Below are positions 50,951-59,238 of a stretch of 64,000 nucleotides of DNA, one piece after another (position 1 is the stretch's first letter; every line of letters starts with the position of its first letter). The notes under the pieces are model-generated. The model saw only the letters and a list, made by a program, of their open reading frames with translations, had not been told where the DNA came from and did not search any database. The position numbers and the translations under genes are program-made. Source of the DNA: a virus; IMG/VR virus record IMGVR_UViG_3300028374_000002, positions 1-64,000 of that record. One strand, 5' to 3'.

Positions 50951-51865
50951 ATGGAAAATGAAAAGAGTGTGATAATAATAGGTTCTGGACCAGCAGGATA
51001 TACTGCTGCATTGTATGCAGCAAGAGCTGGTTTAAAACCACTAATGATAACTGGGCAGAAAATAGGAGGGCAATTAACTGATACAAATGATGTTGAAAAC
51101 TTCCCAGGATATAGAGAGCCAGTAACTGGTCCAAAAATGATGGAAGATTTTAGATATCAAGCAGAAAAGTTTGGCACTGAAATCATAGAATCCTATATTG
51201 AATATGTTGACACTTCACAATATCCCTACGTTATAAAAGACCATAGAGGTACAGCATATAAAGCTAAGTCAATAATAATATCAACTGGTGCAGAAACCAA
51301 ATGGTTAGGTATTGAATCCGAGACTAAATATAGAGGAATGGGTGTCTCATCATGTGCAACATGTGATGGGTTCTTTTATAAAGACCTTACAGTTATCGTG
51401 ATTGGAGGCGGAGATACCGCTGCCGAGGAAGCCCTTTATCTTTCTAACATATGCAAGTCTGTGATAGTTTTAGTTAGAGGGAATGATATGAAGGCATCCA
51501 AAATAATGCAAAATCGTTTGTTTGATAATGACAAGATAATAGTTCATTTTAATACACATATTGAAGAAATATTAGGTGAGGAAAATAAGGGTGTTACTGG
51601 TGTAAGGATAGGTTCAGGAGATGTGCTTCAGTGTGATGGTGTCTTTGTTGCCATTGGACATAATCCAAGCACAGAAATATTCAAAAATATAATTGATTTA
51701 GACGATGATGGATACATAATAACTAAGCCTAAAAGTACCGAAACTAGTATAGATGGTGTATTTGCATGCGGTGATGTACAAGACAAAAAATATAGACAAG
51801 CTATAACAGCCGCAGGTACTGGATGTATGGCGGCATTAGATGCAGAAAAGTACCTATCAAAATAA
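50951..51865 (+). CDS. trxB: Thioredoxin reductase
   Basis: 304 residues, standard size. FAD-binding GSGPAGYTAALYAARAG (11-27), redox pair Cys135/Cys138 in SSCATCDGFFYK, NADPH-binding GGGDTAAEEALYLS, C-terminal FAD site FACGDVQDKKYRQAITAAG. It reduces thioredoxin with NADPH to supply electrons to ribonucleotide reductase and other enzymes. It starts the chaperone operon; no thioredoxin gene is in the window. Host-derived acquisition is likely. Confidence 0.93.
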   Translation: MENEKSVIIIGSGPAGYTAALYAARAGLKPLMITGQKIGGQLTDTNDVENFPGYREPVTGPKMMEDFRYQAEKFGTEIIESYIEYVDTSQYPYVIKDHRGTAYKAKSIIISTGAETKWLGIESETKYRGMGVSSCATCDGFFYKDLTVIVIGGGDTAAEEALYLSNICKSVIVLVRGNDMKASKIMQNRLFDNDKIIVHFNTHIEEILGEENKGVTGVRIGSGDVLQCDGVFVAIGHNPSTEIFKNIIDLDDDGYIITKPKSTETSIDGVFACGDVQDKKYRQAITAAGTGCMAALDAEKYLSK

Positions 51866-51881
51866 ATAAAAATAATAAACT

Positions 51882-52406
51882 ATGGAAGATATAACTAAAT
51901 TTTTAAGGGATCGGGGAGTCATAGATGATAACTCAATAAAATTAACTATCATAAAAGATGATGGTGGAGAAATTAACCTTAATGAACTCATAGAGGAATA
52001 CTCTTCTTCTTATAATGAAAAATATATTAGGACACTTGCAGAACTAGAAAATTTCAAAAAACGTGTTAGTAAACAGAAAGAACAACTTAAAAAAGAAGTT
52101 CAATTAAAAACTCTTGAATCTGTTCTTGATATACATAATGAACTATCTATTGCAGTTGAAAAGACTATAAGCGAAGAGGCTAGAAGAAACTTCCAATCAA
52201 TGTTAAAAAAACTTGATAATTCCTTTAAAAGTATAGGTCTTGAAAAGGTTAAGAATAAGCAATATGATGTTGATATACATGAGGTTATAAGTATTGTTGA
52301 TTGTGAAAAGCATGGCATATATGAAGTTGTATCAAATGGTTATATAATGAATGATGAGATAATAAGATATCCTAAGATAATCTTGGGTAAATGTGATGGG
52401 GAATAA
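51882..52406 (+). CDS. grpE: GrpE nucleotide exchange factor
   Basis: 174 residues, near GrpE length. Long N-terminal coiled coil (NEKYIRTLAELENFKKRVSK, motif AELEN(F/Y)KKR) and the four-helix/beta-wing end (YDVDIHEVISIV, VSNGYIMNDEIIRYPKIILG). It releases ADP from DnaK. It follows trxB by 16 bases and precedes DnaJ in the same operon, while dnaK lies 17 kb away. Confidence 0.85.
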   Translation: MEDITKFLRDRGVIDDNSIKLTIIKDDGGEINLNELIEEYSSSYNEKYIRTLAELENFKKRVSKQKEQLKKEVQLKTLESVLDIHNELSIAVEKTISEEARRNFQSMLKKLDNSFKSIGLEKVKNKQYDVDIHEVISIVDCEKHGIYEVVSNGYIMNDEIIRYPKIILGKCDGE

Positions 52407-52409
52407 ATT

Positions 52410-52925
52410 ATGGAAGATTTAGATAAAAGTCAAATGAAAAGGCAAATTATAATAGATTCTTTGTGTACAGGTATTGTAAATACCTCTGACTTCATAGACG
52501 ATATAAACTACTTAATAGATAAAAGGATGTGTGACTTATCTGACGTTTTATATAATATTAGTATATACGATGGTGAAGATGATAAAATCATAGATCTTAT
52601 ATTACCCACATATAGAAAGGTGTGGTCTTCTGTTTATATAAACATTCCAACATATTTCGAATATACATCTAGAGATAGAGATGAAACATTAAAGCTATAT
52701 CAAATAATGTTTAATGCTGATGATTTCTTTGATCATTTTATAGAAGTCATAGATAAGACTAGAGGATCTTTTGAAAGATTTGATTATATAGATAAGACGG
52801 TTACTCATGTTAGTGTTATAGCGGATGATTATATATGCTACTTGATAGATCGTGTCTTAAATTGCAAAGATGTAAAAATGGAGATTAGAAATGCAAAATT
52901 GAAACAAATAAACAGAAGTAAGTAA
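52410..52925 (+). CDS. Hypothetical protein (171 aa)
   Basis: Unrecognised helical, acidic protein (IDSLCTGIVNTSDFIDDINY; DERDETLKLYQIMF-like segment) with a basic end (MEIRNAKLKQINRSK) of the recurrent type. It lies between grpE and dnaJ in one operon, so a chaperone-linked role is possible but unproven. Confidence 0.58.
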   Translation: MEDLDKSQMKRQIIIDSLCTGIVNTSDFIDDINYLIDKRMCDLSDVLYNISIYDGEDDKIIDLILPTYRKVWSSVYINIPTYFEYTSRDRDETLKLYQIMFNADDFFDHFIEVIDKTRGSFERFDYIDKTVTHVSVIADDYICYLIDRVLNCKDVKMEIRNAKLKQINRSK

Positions 52926-52930
52926 CAAGC

Positions 52931-53257
52931 ATGAGCAAACTAAAAAATTGGAAGCTTAAATCAACTAATATTTCTATTAATGATACTACTAGGAAACGTT
53001 GTGAAACTAATGCTGAAATATACATGAATAAGTTTAAAATAATATTTGAAAACTTATTCGAATCGTCTTATTATTGTGGTGGTAATGTACCTACAAAACA
53101 AGAAGTAGAATCCCATTTAAACTCACTTGGATTTAAACTAACTATAAAAAAAGATGGAACTATGGTTTTGAAGTATAGTAGATACTTTGACATAGTACTT
53201 GATAGCAATACAAATTCAATAATAAGAGCAATTAAATTAAAAAATATTTTAAAATGA
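52931..53257 (+). CDS. Hypothetical protein (108 aa)
   Basis: Unrecognised. A basic start (SKLKNWKLKSTNISINDTTR), a short alpha/beta part (LTIKKDGTMVLKYSRYF) and the recurrent end SIIRAIKLKNILK. Its TGA stop overlaps the ATG of dnaJ (ATGA). Confidence 0.58.
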   Translation: MSKLKNWKLKSTNISINDTTRKRCETNAEIYMNKFKIIFENLFESSYYCGGNVPTKQEVESHLNSLGFKLTIKKDGTMVLKYSRYFDIVLDSNTNSIIRAIKLKNILK

Positions 53258-54315
53258 AAGATAACTATTACGAAACACTAGGAATTGACAAAAACGCAAG
53301 TCAAGATGAAATAAAGAAAGCATATAGAAAGATGGCTTTAAAATATCATCCTGATAAAAACCCAGATGATATAGAAGCAGAGGGGAATTTCAAAAAAGCA
53401 GCTGAGGCTTATGATACACTAAAGGATGAATCTAAAAGAAATAATTATGACAGATTTGGAACTAGTGGAAACTCTAATACTGGTCAAAGTTCCAGCCAAG
53501 GCCATGGATTTGGTTTTGAAGACATATTCAATCAATTCGGTGATGTTTTTGGGAATTATTCAAAACAAAGATATAACAATTCTACACAACCTAAAAAGAA
53601 AGGTTCTAATCTTAGACTAAAGGTCAGTTTAACAATAGAAGATATACTAAATGGTGTGAATAAAACATTAAAGTATAATAGAAGGAAACATTGTAACACT
53701 TGTTCTGGTAAAGGTGGTAATGAAAGTTCTTCTTGTAATAAATGTAGTGGTAGTGGATATAAAATAATCATACAAGAAACACCATTTGGTAGTATGAGGC
53801 AACAAGTAATATGTTCTGAATGTGATGGAGATGGTACTCAAATAAAAAACAAGTGTAAAGACTGTGGTGGTCTAGGTACTAAAGAAGAATCAGAAAAACT
53901 AGATGTTGACATACCAGCAGGTGTTACATCTGGTATGAAGATAGGTATGAGTGGGTACGGCAACTATGCTAAGAATGGTATAGCGGGGGATTTACATATT
54001 TTTATTGATGAAATAAAAGAAGATTATTTCACCAGGGATAACAATAATATACTTATAAACAAAGAGATAAATGTAATAGATGCTATACTAGGTAATGAAG
54101 TTGAGGTAAAAACACCAAGAGGCACAATTAAATTAAATATAAACCCAGGTACTAAAGATGGACACGTGGCTAGATTCTCTGGTAAAGGAATACCTGATGT
54201 GAACTATGGTATGGGAAATATGTATGTTAGTATAAAAATAAGAATTCCAGCTGATATAAACGGAGAAGAAAGAAAAGTTTTAGAGAAACTAAAAGGCTCT
54301 GTTAATTTTAAATAA
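53254..54315 (+). CDS. dnaJ: Chaperone DnaJ (type I Hsp40)
   Basis: 353 residues. J domain with His-Pro-Asp at 32-34 (ALKYHPDKNPDD), Gly/Phe-rich linker (GFGFEDIFNQFGDVFGNY), four CxxCxGxG zinc repeats (CNTCSGKGG, CNKCSGSGY, CSECDGDGT, CKDCGGLGT) and the C-terminal substrate domains ending ERKVLEKLKGSVNFK. It stimulates DnaK ATPase and delivers clients. Slightly shorter than E. coli DnaJ (376). Encoded four bases inside the end of the preceding gene. With GrpE and DnaK the phage carries a full Hsp70 system. Confidence 0.92.
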   Translation: MKDNYYETLGIDKNASQDEIKKAYRKMALKYHPDKNPDDIEAEGNFKKAAEAYDTLKDESKRNNYDRFGTSGNSNTGQSSSQGHGFGFEDIFNQFGDVFGNYSKQRYNNSTQPKKKGSNLRLKVSLTIEDILNGVNKTLKYNRRKHCNTCSGKGGNESSSCNKCSGSGYKIIIQETPFGSMRQQVICSECDGDGTQIKNKCKDCGGLGTKEESEKLDVDIPAGVTSGMKIGMSGYGNYAKNGIAGDLHIFIDEIKEDYFTRDNNNILINKEINVIDAILGNEVEVKTPRGTIKLNINPGTKDGHVARFSGKGIPDVNYGMGNMYVSIKIRIPADINGEERKVLEKLKGSVNFK

Positions 54316-54492
54316 TTAAACATCACCTATATCGTTCATATATGAGAAAAGAAGTATAAGACAACTTGAAAATATACAAGCTATCGAAATATTGGTAATT
54401 ACGTTATAACCATTCACAGAGTTACTAGAAATGATAAACCACATAATAGATATGGTGATGAATGTTCTTCTGTATTTTGCTATTCTTTTCAT
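54316..54492 (-). CDS. Small membrane protein (58 aa)
   Basis: Open frame MKRIAKYRRTFITISIMWFI, then a second hydrophobic stretch (SIACIFSSCLILLFSYM). Two predicted membrane helices with a positively charged start inside. It ends where dnaJ ends, convergently. Unrecognised; holin-like or membrane-modifying roles are only possibilities. Confidence 0.45.
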   Translation of the reverse strand: MKRIAKYRRTFITISIMWFIISSNSVNGYNVITNISIACIFSSCLILLFSYMNDIGDV

Positions 54493-54517
54493 AGGATGGT
54501 AAATATACTAAAACTAA

Positions 54518-55153
54518 TTATATAATTGACACTTTAGCCTTTCTTTCGTTTAAAAGTATTTGTAATTCATCTTTTCTAAATGTTTTTAGATAAATATCGT
54601 TCATAGCATCTGTGTTTTGTAAATCCCATTCACTACCATTTGATGTTTGGTATATATATCTCTCATCACCATCAATAATCTCGATACTTCTAGATGTTAA
54701 CTTTTCATAAAACTTTTTAACATCATCATTTACTTTATACATCTTAGCATCTTCCCATCTATCCAAAGAAGAATTCCATGTTTGGAATAACATATAGTCT
54801 GGGTTTTCTAATTCATTAGCATTCATGTCATATATGAACATAAATTTACAGGCTTTATTTAAAAATGTTTGAAAATCATCACTATTCTTAACATCAGACT
54901 TCTTAAGTCCTATGCTAGACAAAGAATTTATAAATTCTATATTATCCGATAGAAATTCAATATCTAAATTATCAACATACACATCTGTTGGTAGGTCTAG
55001 TGTAGTAAATATGTTAACTTCTTCTGCATTTATAGAACTTATTAATGAATCATGCCATATATTTAGTGATTCCATTAAATCATCAAAATGTTCATATTCA
55101 AAATTGAATTGAATTGATTCTTTATAGCTATTGTAGTCCTTGATATATCTCAT
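54518..55153 (-). CDS. Tagged protein (211 aa)
   Basis: Starts MRYIKDYNSYKESIQFNF, a clear copy of the N-terminal tag. The body is acidic alpha/beta (DDLMESLNIWHDSLISSINA; ELENPDYMLFQTWNSSLDRW) and unrecognised. An AATATATAT element lies roughly 25 bases upstream. Confidence 0.62.
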   Translation of the reverse strand: MRYIKDYNSYKESIQFNFEYEHFDDLMESLNIWHDSLISSINAEEVNIFTTLDLPTDVYVDNLDIEFLSDNIEFINSLSSIGLKKSDVKNSDDFQTFLNKACKFMFIYDMNANELENPDYMLFQTWNSSLDRWEDAKMYKVNDDVKKFYEKLTSRSIEIIDGDERYIYQTSNGSEWDLQNTDAMNDIYLKTFRKDELQILLNERKAKVSII

Positions 55154-55239
55154 ATGTATAATTGGTTGTAAAGATATATATTAATTTTTAAAAACAACAA
55201 TGGTATTTTAATATATAAAGAAAACATATTTATAATTAG

Positions 55240-56607
55240 ATGAAATGGATTAGAAATTACGAGATATTCAAAGAGAGTAAATCATATTCAAATAAAAATT
55301 TAGTTAAAGAAATATGTACTTCAATGGTACTTCTTAACAATACGTTTTTAGATGATTTACTAGACAAAGGTATAAAGGCTAGATATTCGTCAAATTCTGA
55401 TGTATTCCTAACTGATTTAAAAAATCTATTAATTACTAAGAATAGATTAGAGTTAGGTAAGTACATTGATGGTAAATGTCAAAAAGATGATGAAATATCC
55501 AAAGTAATCGAACATTTTGAAGGTGTTAAGTTTGATATAGAGAAAGACTGGAAGTTGTTAGTAGATTCAAGAACTACTGCTAGAAGTATTATTGATAAAC
55601 TTTTAGCAGAGGAAAAGCTAGAAGAGAGTAGAATAAAGAAAGTATATTGGTTAGGACCAAACAAGACAGATGAATATGGTGAAGATATCGTTGTTGAGTT
55701 AAATGATGGTAGACAATTCTCTTTCTTCCTTGATAAAAGCTTATCAAAAACAAAAACAGCATCATTTAATAAGCTATCAGAAGAATTAATAGGTAATGAT
55801 TTAGATAATCTATTCAAGGGTGATTATCTTGAAAAATGGTCAATGCTAACACAAGAATGGATTACACTAATTTATGAGAATGTAAATAAAAATATACAAT
55901 CTCATATTGAAAAATTCATAGACACAAAAAATATTGATAAAATAGGATATTTTGATTTCTTTTCGATAAGACACAATGATTCTAGATATAGACACCTTGG
56001 GGAATATATGAAAGAGTTTGATAGAAACATACTTAATCTTTCTGATTTATTAATAGAAGTTTGGAAGGATAAGAAAATGTTTTTTAAAGATGAAGAATTA
56101 GTAACTAAAAAGTGGAATGAGACAAAAGTTGTTTTGCTCAACTCTAAAATACTAGAAAAGTTATTTACTGATTCTTTCAAAGAAAACTATCTAGATGACA
56201 TCGATAAACTAGATAATAATTTCAAACTAGCAACTGGTGAACTGAAAATGAAGTTATTTAAAATAATTGTTGAAAAATTAGGTTGCGAAGAAAGAAATAT
56301 TTATTACTTAGATAAGGGTAAATCATTCGAGATGATACCTTCTAGACAATTCTTTAGAAGATATTTTGATGATTTAGATATAATGTTTGACTATCACGTA
56401 GATTTTACAACTGATTCTGAAGATGATAATAATTTTGGGATTGTTATAAGAGTCGAAATGGATACTGATAAATTATTAGATTTAGACATTGATATAAAGT
56501 TTGCTGGTGGTGAGATGTCTGGTAAATTGAATGCTAAGTATAGTTTTGATATTTCTAAAAATTTTAACTATTTAGTATCTAAAAAGCAAACGTTTAAAGA
56601 ACAATAA
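55240..56607 (+). CDS. Tagged protein (455 aa)
   Basis: Starts MKWIRNYEIFKESKSYSNKN, one of the closest matches to the LRR-protein tag. The rest is long helical segments with alpha/beta parts (ARSIIDKLLAEEKLEESRIK; DDNNFGIVIRVEMDTDKL), unrecognised. Preceded by TTAATATATAAAG 22 bases before the ATG. Likely a virion or injected protein if the tag is a packaging signal, which is inference. Confidence 0.62.
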   Translation: MKWIRNYEIFKESKSYSNKNLVKEICTSMVLLNNTFLDDLLDKGIKARYSSNSDVFLTDLKNLLITKNRLELGKYIDGKCQKDDEISKVIEHFEGVKFDIEKDWKLLVDSRTTARSIIDKLLAEEKLEESRIKKVYWLGPNKTDEYGEDIVVELNDGRQFSFFLDKSLSKTKTASFNKLSEELIGNDLDNLFKGDYLEKWSMLTQEWITLIYENVNKNIQSHIEKFIDTKNIDKIGYFDFFSIRHNDSRYRHLGEYMKEFDRNILNLSDLLIEVWKDKKMFFKDEELVTKKWNETKVVLLNSKILEKLFTDSFKENYLDDIDKLDNNFKLATGELKMKLFKIIVEKLGCEERNIYYLDKGKSFEMIPSRQFFRRYFDDLDIMFDYHVDFTTDSEDDNNFGIVIRVEMDTDKLLDLDIDIKFAGGEMSGKLNAKYSFDISKNFNYLVSKKQTFKEQ

Positions 56608-56611
56608 CTAA

Positions 56612-56995
56612 TTACTGCTCTTGTGAAAACATTTCTATGAATTCTTCATCAAAGTCACCATTATCATCAAAAACTGGGACTTCGTCATAACCTATTTCAC
56701 ACATAAATGGAAAACTTGACTTAGAGTTGTATGTGGTTTTCATAATGACATCCTCTCCATTTACAGTAATATGGTAATTTGATACATAAAGACCATCACT
56801 ACCTAAATCTATTTCAAAAGGCTCACCACTTTCTTCTATGATTATACTTATACCTTCTGGTAATTGATGGTCTAATATTTTAAGAGCTAGGACACCCATA
56901 CATTTAAGTAATTTACTTTCATTAAAGAAATCTCTAGGTATTACTCTTTTGTAGTCACTATTATACGATTCGAATGTTTTTATGTTTTTTTCCAT
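56612..56995 (-). CDS. Tagged acidic protein (127 aa)
   Basis: MEKNIKTFESYNSDYKRVIP, with the tag shifted by three residues (IKTFESY). The body is beta-rich and acidic (SIIIEESGEPFEIDLGSDGL; DDNGDFDEEFIEMF). TTTAATATATATC precedes the ATG by three bases. Unrecognised. Confidence 0.6.
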   Translation of the reverse strand: MEKNIKTFESYNSDYKRVIPRDFFNESKLLKCMGVLALKILDHQLPEGISIIIEESGEPFEIDLGSDGLYVSNYHITVNGEDVIMKTTYNSKSSFPFMCEIGYDEVPVFDDNGDFDEEFIEMFSQEQ

Positions 56996-57005
56996 ATGAT
57001 ATATA

Positions 57006-58298
57006 TTAAATTCTTATAGTAATATTGTTAGAACCATCTGTTCTTGTATATCTAGTATTCTCTGAAAATATCACATTATAAGTTGATCTTAAACCATCTA
57101 ATTCTTCTTCTGATAGACCGATTATCTTCTCCCCATTTGGTAGCTCAACATCAAAGACAACTATATCCTCATTTACATTCTCTTCAAAGTCACCAGATAT
57201 ACCAGTTAAATCTTTAACATTAACTACCACATTATCTAAATTATCTAATTCTTTAAGTAATTCATCTATACTAACTTTTCTCTTAACCTCTCCTAGTGTT
57301 GCTTCTATCTTAGTCTGGTCTATATATTTACCAGTTTTAACAACTTCCCAATCTTCTAATATCCTCTCAACCTCATCTATATCATCCTCATCAACACGCA
57401 CAAAGTCATTATTGGGCAGATATTCCATAGAGCGTAATCTTCTAGCTATTGTTCTAGCCCTTCTACCTTCTTTGTCGCTAGAGGTACTATTTTTTATAGC
57501 TGATATAGCTCTTTTTATAAAATCCTCTATTGAAAGAAGTATAGACAATATAGAATTTTTTAAAATTCTATATAATTTACTTAGTATAGCTGATATAGTG
57601 TTTAGTGCGGCTTCTGAACAAAGAACATTGAGTACAGAAAAAAAGGGGAATATAGATAAAGCATCTAATGCCTTTGATTTTAATGACAAAAGTAGCATTA
57701 TTATATCTAATATCATAGTAATCATACCAGGCACATTAAATGCAAATGGTGCTAACATACCAACACCACCTGATATACTTGTTCCGATTGTAACAACTGC
57801 AAAAGCTATTTCTTTCACGAGTTCTACTACCTTTCTAACAAATTCCATTATTTTTTGTTTTATAGTTGCTTTAAGGCTTCTTGCTTTTTTATAGTATGGT
57901 GAATCTTCTGTAAGTGGATATTGTTTTTGTGTGTCTACTTGTTTTTTTATAGACTCATCAATAAGATTTTTTTTAAAAGGTGTATCACCCAATTCTGATA
58001 GATTAGTTAGTTGGTCTTCACTCTGTGATATTCCTTGTGAGGTAAGACCTAAACTTGGTCTAGAAGCTGTGTCTTGGGCTTCCTCGTCCGTAGCATCTGT
58101 GTTAGTTCCTAGATTTTTAAAACCATCTGTCATAAGTTCTATGTCTGCTGGTGGCATTGCGGGATTTTCGTCAGCTATAAGCTTTTTAACTATTTCTTTG
58201 TCATCTAATAAGAACTGGTTTATATCAAAACCAGGAATAGCTGAGCCTAGCTCCCCTTCTATTGAAGTTATATCTTGTAAAAGTTTATTATATGACAT
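57006..58298 (-). CDS. Multi-domain protein with hydrophobic core region (430 aa)
   Basis: ATG at 58298 (MSYNKLLQDITSIEGELGSA), chosen because AAATATATACAGT ends directly before it; upstream in-frame starts would add a hydrophobic, promoter-overlapping piece. Residues 60-140 are Pro/Ser/Thr-rich and disordered, 160-290 hold basic helices and hydrophobic segments (EIAFAVVTIGTSISGGVGML, MITMILDIIMLLLSL), then an acidic alpha/beta end (IIGLSEEELDGL). The hydrophobic part suggests membrane insertion; a DNA-ejection role is possible but unproven. Confidence 0.6.
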   Translation of the reverse strand: MSYNKLLQDITSIEGELGSAIPGFDINQFLLDDKEIVKKLIADENPAMPPADIELMTDGFKNLGTNTDATDEEAQDTASRPSLGLTSQGISQSEDQLTNLSELGDTPFKKNLIDESIKKQVDTQKQYPLTEDSPYYKKARSLKATIKQKIMEFVRKVVELVKEIAFAVVTIGTSISGGVGMLAPFAFNVPGMITMILDIIMLLLSLKSKALDALSIFPFFSVLNVLCSEAALNTISAILSKLYRILKNSILSILLSIEDFIKRAISAIKNSTSSDKEGRRARTIARRLRSMEYLPNNDFVRVDEDDIDEVERILEDWEVVKTGKYIDQTKIEATLGEVKRKVSIDELLKELDNLDNVVVNVKDLTGISGDFEENVNEDIVVFDVELPNGEKIIGLSEEELDGLRSTYNVIFSENTRYTRTDGSNNITIRI

Positions 58299-58370
58299 AC
58301 TGTATATATTTTTTATGTAACTTCTCCTAAACATTTTAATAAATATGTATATAACAATAAAATATTTATT

Positions 58371-58595
58371 ATGCCAAAAAGTAAAAATAGAAAAGAACAC
58401 AAATCAAAAGTTCATAAAAGAAATTCTAAAAAAGAGCAAGATAAGAAAGATGTAGAGAGACGTAGGGCAAATTACATAAACCAACTCATAGAAAAAGAGC
58501 AAGAAAATGGTGTGTTTGATAATGTAGAGCCTTATGATGAGATAGATAATGATAAAGAAAGTGATGGTGGTCAAGAACAGAAACCGTTAACTTAA
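58371..58595 (+). CDS. Lys-rich small protein (74 aa)
   Basis: Very basic N-terminal half (PKSKNRKEHKSKVHKRNSKK) and an acidic C-terminal half (YDEIDNDKESDGGQEQKPLT). Probably disordered; may bind nucleic acid. Its end overlaps the convergent gene at 58587 by nine bases. Confidence 0.52.
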   Translation: MPKSKNRKEHKSKVHKRNSKKEQDKKDVERRRANYINQLIEKEQENGVFDNVEPYDEIDNDKESDGGQEQKPLT

Positions 58596-58808
58596 TTTAG
58601 GTTTTACTTCTGCCTCTGTCTCTTGGAGTTCTTTTATATCTTCTTCAATATAGTGATTGCTTAATACAATATTCATTTCATGTCTTAGGTAATTTCTGAT
58701 TAAACTTATAGATTTAAAGTTAGAAGATGAAAGACAAGATGATGTAAGAAACCAATTTATTAAAAGAATATAATTAATATCCTTTATGTGCTTTATATCT
58801 TTATCCAT
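58587..58808 (-). CDS. Small protein (73 aa)
   Basis: ATG at 58808 (MDKDIKHIKDINYILLINWF) is preferred over the distant upstream ATG at 58889, which lies in a promoter-like AT region. Helical with one hydrophobic stretch and an acidic end. Unrecognised. Confidence 0.48.
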   Translation of the reverse strand: MDKDIKHIKDINYILLINWFLTSSCLSSSNFKSISLIRNYLRHEMNIVLSNHYIEEDIKELQETEAEVKPKLS

Positions 58809-58911
58809 TTGTGTTATAATTTTAACCTTATATATAAAAACTAAAAAATGAATTTTGACTTTTTTCACAGAATACCTAAACAAATCCAAATATATATATA
58901 TATACGTAAAT

Positions 58912-59238
58912 ATGATTAAAGATTTAAACGATAAGGAATTACTAGACTTTCTTATGAACTCAGACTACGAAGAAGATTTAAAACCAGAAGATTTAACTTA
59001 TTTACTCTTTAGGTTTAAATACTTCTATAGAATCTTACATGGTAGAATGGAAAACGCTAAGAGTGAGAAAGGTGCAGAACTTATGAACTTAAAAGATGAT
59101 TTAAAGTCAATAAGTAAAAAAATGATAGATGTTAAAACGGAACTAGCTGATAAAAAAAACTATATAGACCAATTTGAATCTAGAAAGCTAACACTTTCAG
59201 AGCGTTGGAAAGGTAAACTAAATATTAAAAATAGATGA
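58912..59238 (+). CDS. Helical protein (108 aa)
   Basis: ATG at 58912 follows an AATATATATATA stretch; the upstream start at 58855 would add an unlikely leader. The product (MIKDLNDKELLDFLMNSDYE; LKDDLKSISKKMIDVKTELA) has a coiled-coil second half and a basic tail (SERWKGKLNIKNR). Its TGA stop overlaps the ATG of the membrane protein that follows. Confidence 0.55.
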   Translation: MIKDLNDKELLDFLMNSDYEEDLKPEDLTYLLFRFKYFYRILHGRMENAKSEKGAELMNLKDDLKSISKKMIDVKTELADKKNYIDQFESRKLTLSERWKGKLNIKNR

